NCBI GenBank assembly: GCA_036186865.1
Contig: AP025045.1
Span: 21,081,522-21,145,521, forward strand
DNA: 64,000 nucleotides
DNA from: Eustoma russellianum
Taxonomy: Eukaryota > Streptophyta > Magnoliopsida > Gentianales > Gentianaceae
Direction of reading: 5' to 3'
Positions 45,569 through 56,224 of the stretch are shown one piece after another (positions within the stretch are counted from its first letter, which is position 1; each line of letters opens with the position of its first letter). The translations under genes and the position numbers were made by a program. The notes beneath the pieces were generated by a model. It was not told the origin of the DNA, searched no databases, and saw only the letters and a list, made by a program, of their open reading frames with translations.

Positions 45569-45999
45569 ATTGTATTCTTGCTGGGTGAATTTTATCACTC
45601 ACACTTTATTTTTTCCCAGAGCCGGATAATGCCAAGATAGAATGGATCGAGGACGAGCCGAGAGTACCATATCCATAGGCGAGGATCATGAAGGGAGCTA
45701 AGCTTAAGGACTTTTGTGCTGCCAAGACGTTTTGTATCATGAGTATGTTTGAACTCTCTGGATTTCAGTTATGTTATTTTGTGGGACTACTACCTTTGGG
45801 AACTTACTAAATTGGTGATGCATGTTTGATTTGAAAAGTTTTAATTCTGCCGAAATTTTACTACCATGTTGAATGTTGGCATGGGAGTCCACGACTTATG
45901 TTATGGATGTTCGCATGTTATGCATGACGCCTTGTACTCTCCTCAGTGAAGTACGGCGGGTGCACCGTATCCGGACGAGGCCGGGTGTGGGGCGCTACA
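45569..45999 (+). repeat. Third, truncated LTR of E6
   Basis: Corresponds to about the last 430 bp of the E6 LTR (as 45065-45495) and ends GGGCGCTACA at the outer E6 boundary, followed by the TTTGT flank. Confidence 0.9.
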
Positions 46000-46802
46000 T
46001 TTGTTCTGCTGAAAATGTTGTACTGGACAGAATTTAAGTAACGTGTTTGGTAGCCTAGAAATGGACCTTAGAGGTATGCAAATTCACTAATTTTTGGTAT
46101 GATACTAACCCCATGAATAAAGCAAAGGTAGAAGTTAGAATTTTATCAAAATGAGTTGTGGTTTATTTTTAGTGAATTTTCTAGTAAAACGGGTCAAACT
46201 GAAATGTGCTGGATGGACAGAATTTGTGTAGCAAGATTGCATGATCTGGAACGGGCCTTAGAAAATTGTATTCGGGCTAAATTTTGACAGGATACTAGCT
46301 CAATGAGTTTATTATGATTGAGAGTTGGAATTTCCGGAAAAAGATTAAAGGATTGGTCACAATAAATTTTATAATAGAATTTGGTCATTCCAGAATTCAG
46401 GTTGTACCGTTTCATGAAAAAGAACAAACGATTCCCTTATCGACATCGTAATTCCATAGCACTTGCATGGCAATCACTTATGACATTTACGGAGAAGTAC
46501 ACATTAACCAATTGGTGTAGAATGTGTATTTTAATAAGAAATCCCTAAGGAGAAGTAGACGCCACTAAAGTGGAATTTTCCAGCATATCGACGAGACGTA
46601 TCTATTCGTTTATGTCACGCATTATGCCGTAGTTTGCATATTACATGTCATGCATCGCATCATTGTCACGTACATGATTTACAGCATGTCTTTTTATGTG
46701 AAAGAAAGATGAAAAACGTTTTCAAAAGATGATTTTGATTTGCAAGAATGATTTCCCACCGGTACCGTGTGTGAGTATGAACTTGGCCAGTAAGAACCCG
46801 CT

Positions 46803-46997
46803 CAGATCCGGGTTAAGTGATCCGACAGTATGACCGTTCAGGCCCGGAGATAATAGGCCTGATGATGATGATAAGAATGACCGTGCGGGTCCAGAAAGAA
46901 TAGACCCGACAAGTAAGATGACGTTACCGTTCCGAATCCGGGAATAATAGATTCGAAGGGGAGAAGTTACCGCCTCAGATCCGGGAAGATAGATCTG
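46803..46997 (+). repeat. Five stem-loops with different, complementary stems, E5 5' LTR
   Basis: CAGATC/GATCCG (46803-46808, 46819-46824; one mismatch), CAGGCC/GGCCTG (46839-46844, 46856-46861), CGGGTC/GACCCG (46886-46891, 46903-46908), CGAATC/GATTCG (46933-46938, 46950-46955) and CAGATC/GATCTG (46976-46981, 46992-46997). Loops are 10-11 bases, mostly CGG-purine-rich-ATA. Unlike the tandem E1 and E4 arrays, the spacers between these hairpins are not repeats, so the shared shape is not explained by recent duplication alone. Confidence 0.9.
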
Positions 46998-47412
46998 AAC
47001 ACTCTACTGTTTTACAACGATGATGATTTTAAAGAAAAGCATGAAAGATCATATTTCCATTTTCATCTCGATGCATCACACGTACATATGCATGCATATT
47101 ACATTCATGAAGCGACACATGAGATTTATGTTATGATGACCTCGTAGACCCTAAGTGATGATTCTTATTGTGTTATTCATCGATACGAGTTACAGTCTTT
47201 TAATGTTATATTCTGCTTGAGTGGTGATTTTAATTAAGTTATGATCTTGCTACATTAAGTGATGATCCCTATCGAGTATTGGACGGAGGACAGATATGCT
47301 TCTAAACCAAAATTTTTGGGGTTCGGTTCTTGTTCGCACTTCCCATTTAACCCATGATTATTATAGTATACTTGCTGGTGACATTGTCACTCACCCTATT
47401 TTTTCCTCCCAG

Positions 47413-47471
47413 AGGTGACAGGAGACAAAGTAGAGTGGATCGATGACGAACCTAGGGTTCCCTACCCGTGA
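47413..47471 (+). other. Conserved LTR exon, E5 5' LTR
   Basis: After CTCCCAG|AG: V-T-G-D then KVEWIDDEPRVPYP and TGA (47469-47471). Upstream, across the intron, the frame gives RRTE as in E1. Confidence 0.55.
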
Positions 47472-47800
47472 GTGCAGTGAAGGATGGCCAGATTTAGGAG
47501 ACCGGACTTGCAAGCTTTAAGGGATGACTGAGTTATGTAATTGAGATGGAAAAACAATTGGCTTTTGTCACTTTCTGATACATTTGATGTGGGTTGTAAA
47601 CTTGGAATGGTTGTGATGATGTTTTTAATTTGAAGTTTTAAATTCTGCCACGGTTTCGCTTACTTATTTGCGCGTAAGCACGAAAATCCGTGCATTTCTA
47701 TTATGGATCACGACGCGTATGGATGACGCCTAGTACTCTCCTTAGTGAAGTATGGTGGGTGCACCGACTTCGGCGGGGCCGGGGTGCGAGGCGCCACAGG

Positions 47801-47812
47801 TGGTATCAGAGC
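47801..47812 (+). promoter_or_regulatory. E5 primer-binding site (initiator Met tRNA)
   Basis: TGGTATCAGAGC two bases after the LTR; a 281-base leader follows to ATG 48094, which is directly preceded by CTGCAG. Confidence 0.95.
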
Positions 47813-48093
47813 AAAGGCTCCAGATCCGGGCAGAATATAGAATTAAGTTATGATTATAGTTGACTAAGTTTGATCTTAGACCTAAGAATTAATCTTAGAT
47901 GAGAGTTGACCTTAGAACAGGACGACTTCGATCGGCAAATTAGGGCACGGCCCAGTGATATGCCCCAACTAATGACCTATCGTAAATTGGAATAATAATG
48001 TATGTACGCATATGTTCTTCCGATATGCCAAGTTAAATTCTGTTACTAGTTGTGACATTCCTGTATTGAATAAAGTCGACACTGCGTGCTGCA

Positions 48094-49325
48094 GATGGTG
48101 CGACCCAGAGGGAGACCAGCCATAGCTCGGCACGAGGTGCAGGAGCCTATCCCACCTCCACCCGCTCAGACCCCTCCACCCCCACCGCCTTAAGGCCAAA
48201 ATCCACCGCCAGTTCAGAACGTCCCTCCACCGCAAGGACCTTTTCCACCCATGATGCCAGACATCAACGCTTTTCAGAACTTCTGCCAAACAGTTACCCA
48301 GATTGGGCAAGTGATGCTACAGCAGAATAACCCTCAACCTCAAGAGCCGGTCAGAGATGCTCAGTATTATTTTGAAAAGTTGAAAAGAGCCAATGTTCCA
48401 CCGTTTGAAGGAAAGTCAGACTCTGATGTTGCTGAGAAGTGGCTCGATGAGGTAGAAAATTGTTTCGAACTAATTAGAGCCCCAGAGGAAGTAAAGACTC
48501 AAGCAGTTAGGCTGTTTCTGTTAGGAGAGGCCAACCAATGGTGGAAGGCCAATCTAAAAGCTTTACCAAGACCAATTCCCTGGGAGAGGTTCCGCCAGGA
48601 ATTTAACAAGTTCTACATACCACCCTCAGTCAAACTGCAGAAAAGACATGAGTTTGAATCCCTGATGTAAGAGTCTGGAATGACGGTTGCTGACTATGCT
48701 AACAAATTTATAGCTCTGGGAATATTCCAACCATCCACTATGAACGATGAAGAAACCAAAATGTTGAAATTCGAGAGAGGACTGAACCCTAGAATCCGAA
48801 CGTGGTTGGTTAATGCCAACCCAGCAAATTTTGGTGCCCTTTTAGATGCCTGTTATAGAATTGAAAGAGATATCATCCGTCGGGATGAGTTTAGCCAAAA
48901 GAGAGGAAGAGAGGTGTCTTGAAGCGGAGGGCCCCGTAAGTCCGCCAAGCAAAACACAAGGGGCCCAGGGCGTCAAGGGAAGGACCGATTTCAATGCCGC
49001 TCCCAAAAAAATCAATCACAAAATCAGGGACAACAATCTGCCATTCCAAAATGCTCTCATTGTGGTAAGCTCCACATAGGAGAATGTTATATCCAGGCTG
49101 GGAAATGTTTCGGATGCGGCCAGACAGGGTACATCCTTAAGGACTGTCCAAACAAAGGAACCACCTGCTTCGGATGCGGGAAAACAGGACATATGGCCAG
49201 AGAGTGTCCGGAGAAGGGGGCCCAGCAGCAACAACAGCCACCAAAACCTCAGCGTCAGCGTACCAACGCACGAGTCCACGCTATGACCGACGCAGCTGCT
49301 GAAAAGGCCAACAATGTGGTAACAG
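48094..49325 (+). pseudogene. gag: E5 gag exon, disrupted, with three zinc knuckles
   Basis: MVRPRGRP start, Pro-rich region, capsid region (YYFEKLKRANVPPFEGKSD, EKWLDEVENCFELIRAPEE, ANQWWKANL, WERFRQEFNKFY, RGLNPRIRTWLVNANP). Then CSHCGKLHIGEC, CFGCGQTGYILKDC (Tyr for the knuckle His) and an extra CFGCGKTGHMAREC that E4 and E6 lack. Breaks: stop in the Pro-rich part (about 48191), TAA 48668-48670, TGA 48920-48922 with a frame change around it. It ends VVTG at the donor. Confidence 0.9.
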
Positions 49326-49404
49326 GTATTTTCAGGAAACCGTACTAATTTTCTTTTACAACATCGTTGCCTTATGGTTGCTTAGTAAGAATTGTAAGAT
49401 TCAG
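49326..49404 (+). other. E5 intron 1 at the Gag/protease junction (79 bp)
   Basis: ACAG|GTATTTTC donor, AAGATTCAG|GAG acceptor. It joins V-V-T-G to V-I-L-V-C-S. Its sequence has diverged widely from the E4/E6 intron, but position and phase are the same. A TAA is met in frame if retained. Confidence 0.8.
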
Positions 49405-50245
49405 GAGTTATACTAGTATGTTCAATACCTGCCAACGTACTATTTGACAGTGGCTCCAGCCACTCTTTCATATCCAAGAGATTCGCAAAGAATATTGAGA
49501 AAAACCCAACCCATAGTGATGCACCTTATAGAATCCAAGCAGCTGGGGAGCAGGTGCTTTTAGCTCACCATGTCTTCAAAAATTGTGAACTTGAGTTTAG
49601 TAACCATCGGTTTGACGCCGATTTGATTTCCATACCCATGACGGACTTCGATGTAATTTTTGGGATGGACTGGCTCTCTAAGAATTATGCCAACATCGAT
49701 TGTAGTGAAAAACAAGTTACCTTTAAGGACCCCACACGTAAGGACGTAACCTTTCAAGGGGGATCAAAGTTACGAAAGAATCCTAAGAACATTTATTTAA
49801 ATGCAATCCGAGCCAGTAAAGCTCTAAAGAAAGGACATCAAGGATATCTTGTCTATGCCATAAACACTGATCAAGCACCCATAGACCTGACCCAAGTTCA
49901 AGTAGTTCGAGAATATCCAAAGGTTTTTCCAGAAGAATTGCCAGGTCTTCTCCCGGAGCGAGAAATATCTTTTGAGATCAACCTGGTTCCAGGAGCTGAG
50001 CCAATATCAAAGCTCCCTACAGAATGGCCCCCGCAGAACTAAAAGAGCTGAAGGAGCAGCTACGTGAATTTTTGGAAAAGAAACTGATCCGCCCAAGTGT
50101 TTCACCTTGGGGAGCTCCGGTATTGTTCGTCAAAAAGAAGGACGGGAGTATGCGATTACGTATTGACTATAGGGAGCTCAACAAGATCACTATAAAGAAT
50201 AAGTACCCCTTGCCAAGGATCGATGACTTGTTCGATCAGCTTCGG
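49405..50245 (+). pseudogene. pol: E5 protease and N-terminal RT exon, one frameshift
   Basis: VLFDSGSSHSFISKRFAKN (DSG protease), FDVIFGMDWLSKNYANIDC, the linker VREYPKVFPEELPG, then a one-base loss near 50015 (expected SKAPYRMAPAE). After the shift the frame runs from MAPAELKELKEQL to LPRIDDLFDQLR and the intron 2 donor. Confidence 0.88.
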
Positions 50246-50316
50246 GTAAGCAAACAAAACATTTTATTGTAGTAATAAGTTTCTTATAAACCCTACCTAA
50301 AGGTATCATGATGCAG
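50246..50316 (+). other. E5 intron 2 inside RT (71 bp)
   Basis: Donor CGG|GTAAGC, acceptor ATGATGCAG|GGGGC. It joins QLR to GARIFSKI. The in-frame TAG (TTA TTG TAG) lies inside. Same site as E4 and E6 with a diverged interior; CCCTACCTAAAG is shared upstream of the acceptor. Confidence 0.82.
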
Positions 50317-52841
50317 GGGGCAAGAATTTTCAGTAAGATTGATCTTCGCTCAGGATACTTCCAGTTGAAGATCAAGGCTGAAGACGTCCACAAAACTGCA
50401 TTCAGAACCTGTTACGGACATTACGAATTCTTAGCAATGCCGTTCGGACTGACCAACGCTCCTGCCGCATTCATGGATCTAATGAATCGAGTTTTTCAAG
50501 ACCAACTAGACAAATTCGTCGTAGTCTTCATCGACGACATCCTGATATATTCACCAGATGAAGAGACCCATGCAGCCCATCTAAGGATTGCTCTGGACAT
50601 TCTGCGAAGGAAACAACTATATGCGAAGTTTAATAAGTGCGAATTCTGGCTACAAAGTGTAGCCTTTCTAGGGCATGTGATATCCGAAGAAGTTATATCA
50701 GTAGATCCCAAGAAAATCGAGGCAATCACGGAGTGGCCCAGACCGACAAATGTTACAGAGGTACGAAGTTTTCTCGGTCTCGCTGGTTACTATCGGAAGT
50801 TCGTGGAAGGATTCTCTCAGATTGCTATGCCTCTGACCCGATTAACCCAGAAGAAAACCAAATTCGAATGGACCTCAGACTGTGAGAATAGCTTTGCAGA
50901 ATTGAAGAAGAAACTGACCTCCGCCCCAGTCTTAGCACAGCCCATCCCCAGAGGAAACTTTGTTGTGTATAGTGATGCCTCTAAGAACGGGTTGGGTTGT
51001 GTACTAATGCAAAAGGATCGAGTAATTGCATACACATCCCGACAGTTGAAGCCATTTGAACAAAACTATCATGTACACGACCTTGAGTTGGCAGCTGTGG
51101 TTATCGCACTAAAAATATGGAGGCACTATCTATACGGTGAAAAGTGCGAAATTTTCACGGACCACAAAAGCCTCAAATATTTATTTACCCAAAAAGAGCT
51201 GAATATGCGACAACGAAGATGGCTAGAATTAATAAAGTACTATGACCTATCAATTCAGTATCACCCGGGAAAAGCCAATAAGGTGGCAGACGCATTAAGT
51301 AGAAAAACAAGCCATCCACGCCAACCACCTTTGCAGCGTGACATGGAAGAATTTGATCTAGAAGAAGTTGGTTCAATTGAAGGCATGCTCGCAAAGTTGG
51401 TGATAATTCCTTCACTAATAGACAGAATTAAAGAGGGGCAAGAAAAGGATGAAACCTTAAGGAAAATAAAGGACCAGGTACGAACGAAACCCATCGGAGA
51501 ATTTAGGGTTCGAAACGACAATAGTTTGTGGTTTCAAGGAAGATTGTGTGTACCTAACAACGAAGACATTCTGAACGAAGTTCTTAAGGAAGCACATAAC
51601 TCGCGATTATCCATCCACCCTGGAGCAAATAAGATGTACCAAGATTTGAAACAACGATTTTGGTGGCATGGCATGAAAAGACAGATTGCGAAATTTGTGA
51701 GAAAATGCCTTATTTGCCAAAAGGTGAAAGCAGAACATCAGAAACCCGCTGGGTTGCTACAGCCTCTCGAAGTTCCCGAATGGAAATAGGACCACATTAC
51801 TATGGACTTCGTTACCGACTTGCCTAGAACGAGAAACGGTTCCGATACTATTTGGGTGGTTGTTGATCGTCTAACCAAGTCTGCCCATTTTATAGCTATG
51901 ACAATCAAGGCTCCAATGGAAAAGTTGGCTACGATGTACGTGGAACAAATTGTGAGTCTTCATGGAGTACCCCTAAGTATCGTGTGTGATCGTGACCCTC
52001 GTTTCACATCACGATTCTGGACAACTTTTCAAAAAACAATGGGCACTGAGATTCGCATGAGCTCGGCATTTCATCCCCAAATGGATGGTCAATCAGAAAG
52101 AACTATTCAGACACTGGAAGACATGTTGCGATCTTGCACACTCGACTTTGGGGAAAGCTGGGATTGAAGTCTCAAGCTAGTGGAATTTCCATATAACAAC
52201 AGCTACCATCGATCTATAGGAATGGCCCCATACGAAGCACTCTATGGAAGGAAATGCCGTTCTCCTCTTTACTGGGATAAAATAGGGGACAAGATTCTCA
52301 CTGGACCCGACCTAGCAGAGCAGACTCGAGAGACAATAAAAATTATAAAGCAAAAGTTACAAGCGGCTCAAGATAGAAGCAAGGTTTGGGCAGATGAGAA
52401 GCGGCGACCGTTAGAATTTCAAGACGGGAAAAAAGTGTTTCTAAAGGTATCACCGACAAAAGGGATTAAAAGATTTGGTATTAAAGGGAAGTTAAGCCCA
52501 AGATTTATTGGGCCATACGAGGTTCTTGAAAGGATTAGAGAAGTGCCTTATCGACTTGCTCTACCGCCCACCCTATCTCAAATACATGACGTGTTTCATG
52601 TATCTCAACTGCGACGATATGTACACGATCCTAGCCATGTCATAAAAGATCAACCTTTGAAGCTGGAAGCCGACACGACATATGAGGAAGAACCAGAAAA
52701 GATAGTTGATCGTAAGGAAAAGGTGCTAAGGAAACGAACTATACCAATGGTTAAGGTGAATGGAAGAACCATTCTGTAGATGAATCTACCTGGGAACTAG
52801 AAGAGAACATGAAGAACTTGTACCCTCACCTCTTTGATTAG
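50317..52841 (+). pseudogene. pol: E5 RT, RNase H, integrase and chromodomain-like tail, disrupted
   Basis: RT with PFGLTNAPAAF and the catalytic FIDDILIYS, RNase H (FVVYSDASKNGLGC, IFTDHKSLKYL, ADALSRK) and integrase HHCC (SIHPGANKMYQDL ... CLICQKVKAEH) are open as one 493-codon frame to TAG at 51787-51789 (EWK-stop-DHITMDF). The core follows (VCDRDPRF, FHPQMDGQSERTIQTLE), then TGA at 52165-52167, GPY/F (KLSPRFIGPYEVLERI) and the chromodomain-like tail with a one-base loss near 52757. It ends TAG at 52839-52841. The tail is nearly that of E1. Confidence 0.92.
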
Positions 52842-52848
52842 CACGTTC

Positions 52849-52885
52849 AAGTTTCGAGGACGAAACTTGTAATAAGGGGGGAGGA
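52849..52885 (+). promoter_or_regulatory. E5 pre-PPT hairpin and polypurine tract
   Basis: AAGTTTCG-AGGA-CGAAACTT (52849-52868) followed by AATAAGGGGGGAGGA (52871-52885), directly before the LTR. Confidence 0.88.
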
Positions 52886-55226
52886 TGTTGTAACCCAATA
52901 AGAGAATCCTTCTTGTACCTAAGATTTGAGTTAGTGAACATGTGACAATATACGCTTGCAATTGTAATTGATTAAGTCAATGATCATTATTATAAAGTAT
53001 ATTACGAAAAGTACTATGTGCATTATAAGAAAGGACCCAATTTCCCCATGGCCTTGTAAGGTTTCGGCCAATAGCCAAGAAAGGCTATTACTTAAATCAC
53101 TATTTAAGAAATACACAAATGGAATGGATATGTATTTTTGACAAAGAAAAAGAAAAGGTAGCAAAGAATTTACTAAGGCTTAGTTGGGGTCATTAAAGAC
53201 CCCAACCGCCAGTTGGTTTAAGAGGGGGGGAAGGCTAATTAAGGAGGATTGTTTTGCTAGAATTAATGAACCTTTAACCTAACTAGACTTAAAAGTAACT
53301 AAGGTTAGTCAAAAGTAACTATAATTAGCATAAAGTAACCAAGGTTAGCAGTAAAGTAACCTTGGTTAACTAAAAAGTAACCAAGGTTAGAAATTTAATT
53401 GAGTAACTAAGGTTAATTCCTTAACCTCACCATAGTAAAACCCTCACCCCACCCTTATACCCCAACGGCTACAACATAGTAGCCAAAGAGAAGGTTCCCT
53501 CCAAGAAAAAAGAAAACAATCTCCATCTCACAACATTCAACAAAAATACCCCTCACTTCCTTTATCCCTAAACCATACGGTCAAAGGGCATACCAAGGAG
53601 GCTAGGATCCATACAATATCAAGAAGGAATAGACTCAAGAATCTCAAGCCTTCAAGGACTCTAGCTTAGAGAAGCTTGGATACCACTCAAGCTCCTTTTG
53701 GGAGAAAGATTTCAACTTTCCCTACACCTTTCCAAGAAGAGTAAGCAAAAATGCAAGTACACTATACTCTTTATAGTTTGGATGTGAAAGTGTGTGCATG
53801 AATGGCTAGATGTACTTAAGGTCTAATCTTAGTTGTAATATACTAAGTTGAATGCCAAAACTTTTGGCCTAAGCCATTTGGGTGGGTAGGAGTGAGATTT
53901 TGTTCTAAAGATGTGTTCTTTGTGGATTACATGCATTATTATGTGCTAATCTAGGATGGATGTGTTAAAGATTCTCTCTTTTCATGATGAGGGGCTCACG
54001 GTGGAAGGGTTAAAGGAGGCATGTGTGGTTTTACATGAAAATGTCAACTTAGTAAAGAAGTGGAGACAAGCTTTGTTCTTGTTGTGTGTTAAATTTAATA
54101 TGCTCTTGGTCATATCATTTTCTTGCATGCACCGAAGAATGAGGCTGTTGGTGAAGGGTACGTGTGTTCATCCCAAAATTTTTTCTAAGTGTTGGTGACA
54201 AAAATGTAAGCTAAGGACACTTAGGAAGAATATATGATCACTAGAAAATTTCTGGAGCTGGACCGAACTTTGGACTGTATTGTGAGACCGGAAAAGGAAC
54301 CTTAAGAACCTTCAAATCTATTGATTTTTGGTATTCTATTATTTTTATGTGTATGTTAGATGTGAGAGTTGGAATCTCATTAAAAGCAGCCACGGTTTAT
54401 TTTTAATGAATTTGCTACTGAGATTGGTCCTGCTGAAAATGTTGTACTGGACAGAATTTAAGTAACGTGTTTGGTAGCCTAGAAATGGACCTTAGAGGTA
54501 TGCAAATTTACTAATTTTCGGTATGATACTAACCACATGAATAAAGCAAAGGTGGTAGTTGGAATTTTGTCAAAATGAGTTGTGGTTTATTTTTAGTGAA
54601 TTTTCTAGTAAAACGGGTCAAACTGAAATGTGCTGGATGGACAGAATTTGTGTAGCAAGATTGCATGATCTGGAATGGGCCTTAGAAAACTGTATTCGGG
54701 CTAAATTTTGACAGGATGCTAGCTCAATGAGTTTATTAGGATGGAGAGTTGGAATTTCCGGAAAAAAATTAAAGGATTGGTCACAATAAATTTTATAATA
54801 GAATTTGGTCATTCCAGAATTCAGGTTGCACCGTTTCATGAAAAAGAACAAACGATTCCCTTATCGACATCGTAATTCCATAGCACTTGCATGGCAATCA
54901 CTTATGACATTTACGGAGAAGTACATGTGAACCAATTGGTCTAGAATGTGTATTTTAATAAGAAATCCCTAAGGACAAGTAGACGCCACTAAACTGGAAT
55001 TTTCCAGCATAGCGACGAGACGTATCTATTTGTTTATGTCACGCATTATGCCGTAGTTTGCATATTACATGTCATGCATCGCATCATCGTCACGTACATG
55101 ATTTACAGCATGTCTTTTTATGTGAAAGAAAGATGAAAAACGTTTTCAAAAGATGATTTTGATTTGCAAGAATGATTCCCCACTGGTACCGTGTGTGAGT
55201 ATGAACTTGGCCAGTAAGAACCCGCT

Positions 55227-55421
55227 CAGATCCGGATTAAGTGATCTGACAGTATGACCGTTCAGGCCCGGAGATAATAGGCCTGATGATGATGATAAGA
55301 ATGACCGTGCGGGTCTGGAAAGAATAGACCCGACAAGTAAGATGACGTTACCGTTCCGAATCCGGGAATAATAGATTCGAAGGGGAGAAGTTACCGCCTC
55401 AGATCCGGGAAGATAGATCTG
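55227..55421 (+). repeat. Stem-loop array in the E5 3' LTR
   Basis: Same five hairpins as 46803-46997. The first is perfect here (CAGATC/GATCTG, 55227-55232 and 55243-55248). The third has a changed loop start (TGGAAAGAATA) with an unchanged CGGGTC/GACCCG stem. The last pair is 55405-55410 with 55416-55421. Confidence 0.88.
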
Positions 55422-55714
55422 AACACTCTACTGTTTTACAACGATGATGATTTTAAAGAAAAGCATGAAAGATCATATTTCCATTTTCATCTCGATGCAT
55501 CACACGTACATATGCATGCATATTACATTCATGAAGCGACACATGAGATTTATGTTATGATGACCTCGTAGACCCTAAGTGATGATTCTTATTGTGTTAT
55601 TCATCGATACGAGTTACAGTTTAATGTTATATTCTACTTGAGTGGTGATTTTAATTAAGTTATGATCTTGCTACATTAAGTGATGATCCCTATCGAGTAT
55701 TAGACGGAGGACAG

Positions 55715-55892
55715 GTATGCTTCTAAACCAAAATGTTTGGGGTTCAGTTCTTATTCGCACTTCCCATTTAACCCATGATTATTATAGTATACTTGCTGGT
55801 GACATTGTCACTCACCCTATTTTTTCCTCCCAGAGGTGGCAGGAGACAAAGTAGAGTGGATCGATGACGAATCTAGGGTTCCCTACCCGTGA
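55715..55892 (+). other. LTR intron (55715-55833) and conserved exon (55834-55892), E5 3' LTR
   Basis: Donor ACAG|GTATGC, acceptor TTTTTCCTCCCAG|AG, intron 119 nt. The exon reads V-A-G-D-K-V-E-W-I-D-D-E, then S for the usual P, then RVPYP and TGA (55890-55892). Confidence 0.55.
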
Positions 55893-56224
55893 GTGCAGTG
55901 AAGGATGGCCAGATTTAGGAGACCGGACTTGCCAGCTTTAAGGGATGACTGAGTTATGTAATTGAGATGGAAAAACAATTGGCTTTTGTCACTTTCTGAT
56001 ACATTTGATGTGTGTTGTAAACTTGGAATGGTTGTGATGATGTTTTTAATTTGAAGTTTTAAATTCTACTACGGTTTCGCTTACTTATTTGCGCGTAAGC
56101 ACGAAAATCCATGCATTTCAATCATGGATCACGACGCGTATGGATGACGCCTAGTACTCTCCTTAGTGAAGTACGGCGGGTGCACCGACTTCGGCGGGGC
56201 TGGGGTGTGGGGCGCCACAGGATC

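Larger units (their letters stand above)
32350..45999 (+). mobile_element. E6: Ty3/gypsy chromovirus element with three LTR copies, nested in E5
   Basis: Layout: LTR 32350-36407, interior 36408-41452, LTR 41453-45495, a 73-bp interior start with a second PBS (45496-45568), then a third, 5'-truncated LTR (45569-45999). The outer flanks TTGGT and TTTGT (46000-46004) differ at one base and match the continuous E5 sequence at 54418. E6 is the same family as E4 (GGGCGCTACA ends, nearly identical interior) and has the fewest pol breaks of the three gypsy copies. Confidence 0.93.
46005..47798 (+). repeat. E5 5' LTR, second part
   Basis: Resumes the LTR after E6 and matches 54425-56219. It contains five stem-loops (46803-46997) and the intron/exon module, in which the donor is mutated (ACAG|ATATGC at 47294) while the acceptor (CTCCCAG|AG, 47412/47413) and exon remain. 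It ends GGCGCCACA. Confidence 0.9.
30813..56219 (+). mobile_element. E5: Ty3/gypsy chromovirus element carrying E6 in its 5' LTR
   Basis: Flanked by GGATC (30808-30812 and 56220-56224). The 5' LTR is 30813-32349 plus 46005-47798 (3331 bp without the insert) and the 3' LTR is 52886-56219 (3334 bp). The interior of 5.1 kb has PBS, gag, PR, RT, RH, IN, chromodomain-like tail and PPT. The LTRs resemble E1 (GGCGCCACA ends). All domains are present, but stops and frameshifts are scattered through it, so it is not autonomous now. Confidence 0.94.
52886..56219 (+). repeat. 3' LTR of E5 (3334 bp)
   Basis: TGTTGTAACCC to GGGCGCCACA; it is the uninterrupted partner of 30813-32349 plus 46005-47798 and shows the E6 empty site (GATTGGTCCTGCTG at 54416). 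It carries a GGTTA/TAACC cluster (53280-53430), five stem-loops (55227-55421) and the intron/exon module (55715-55892). Confidence 0.94.
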
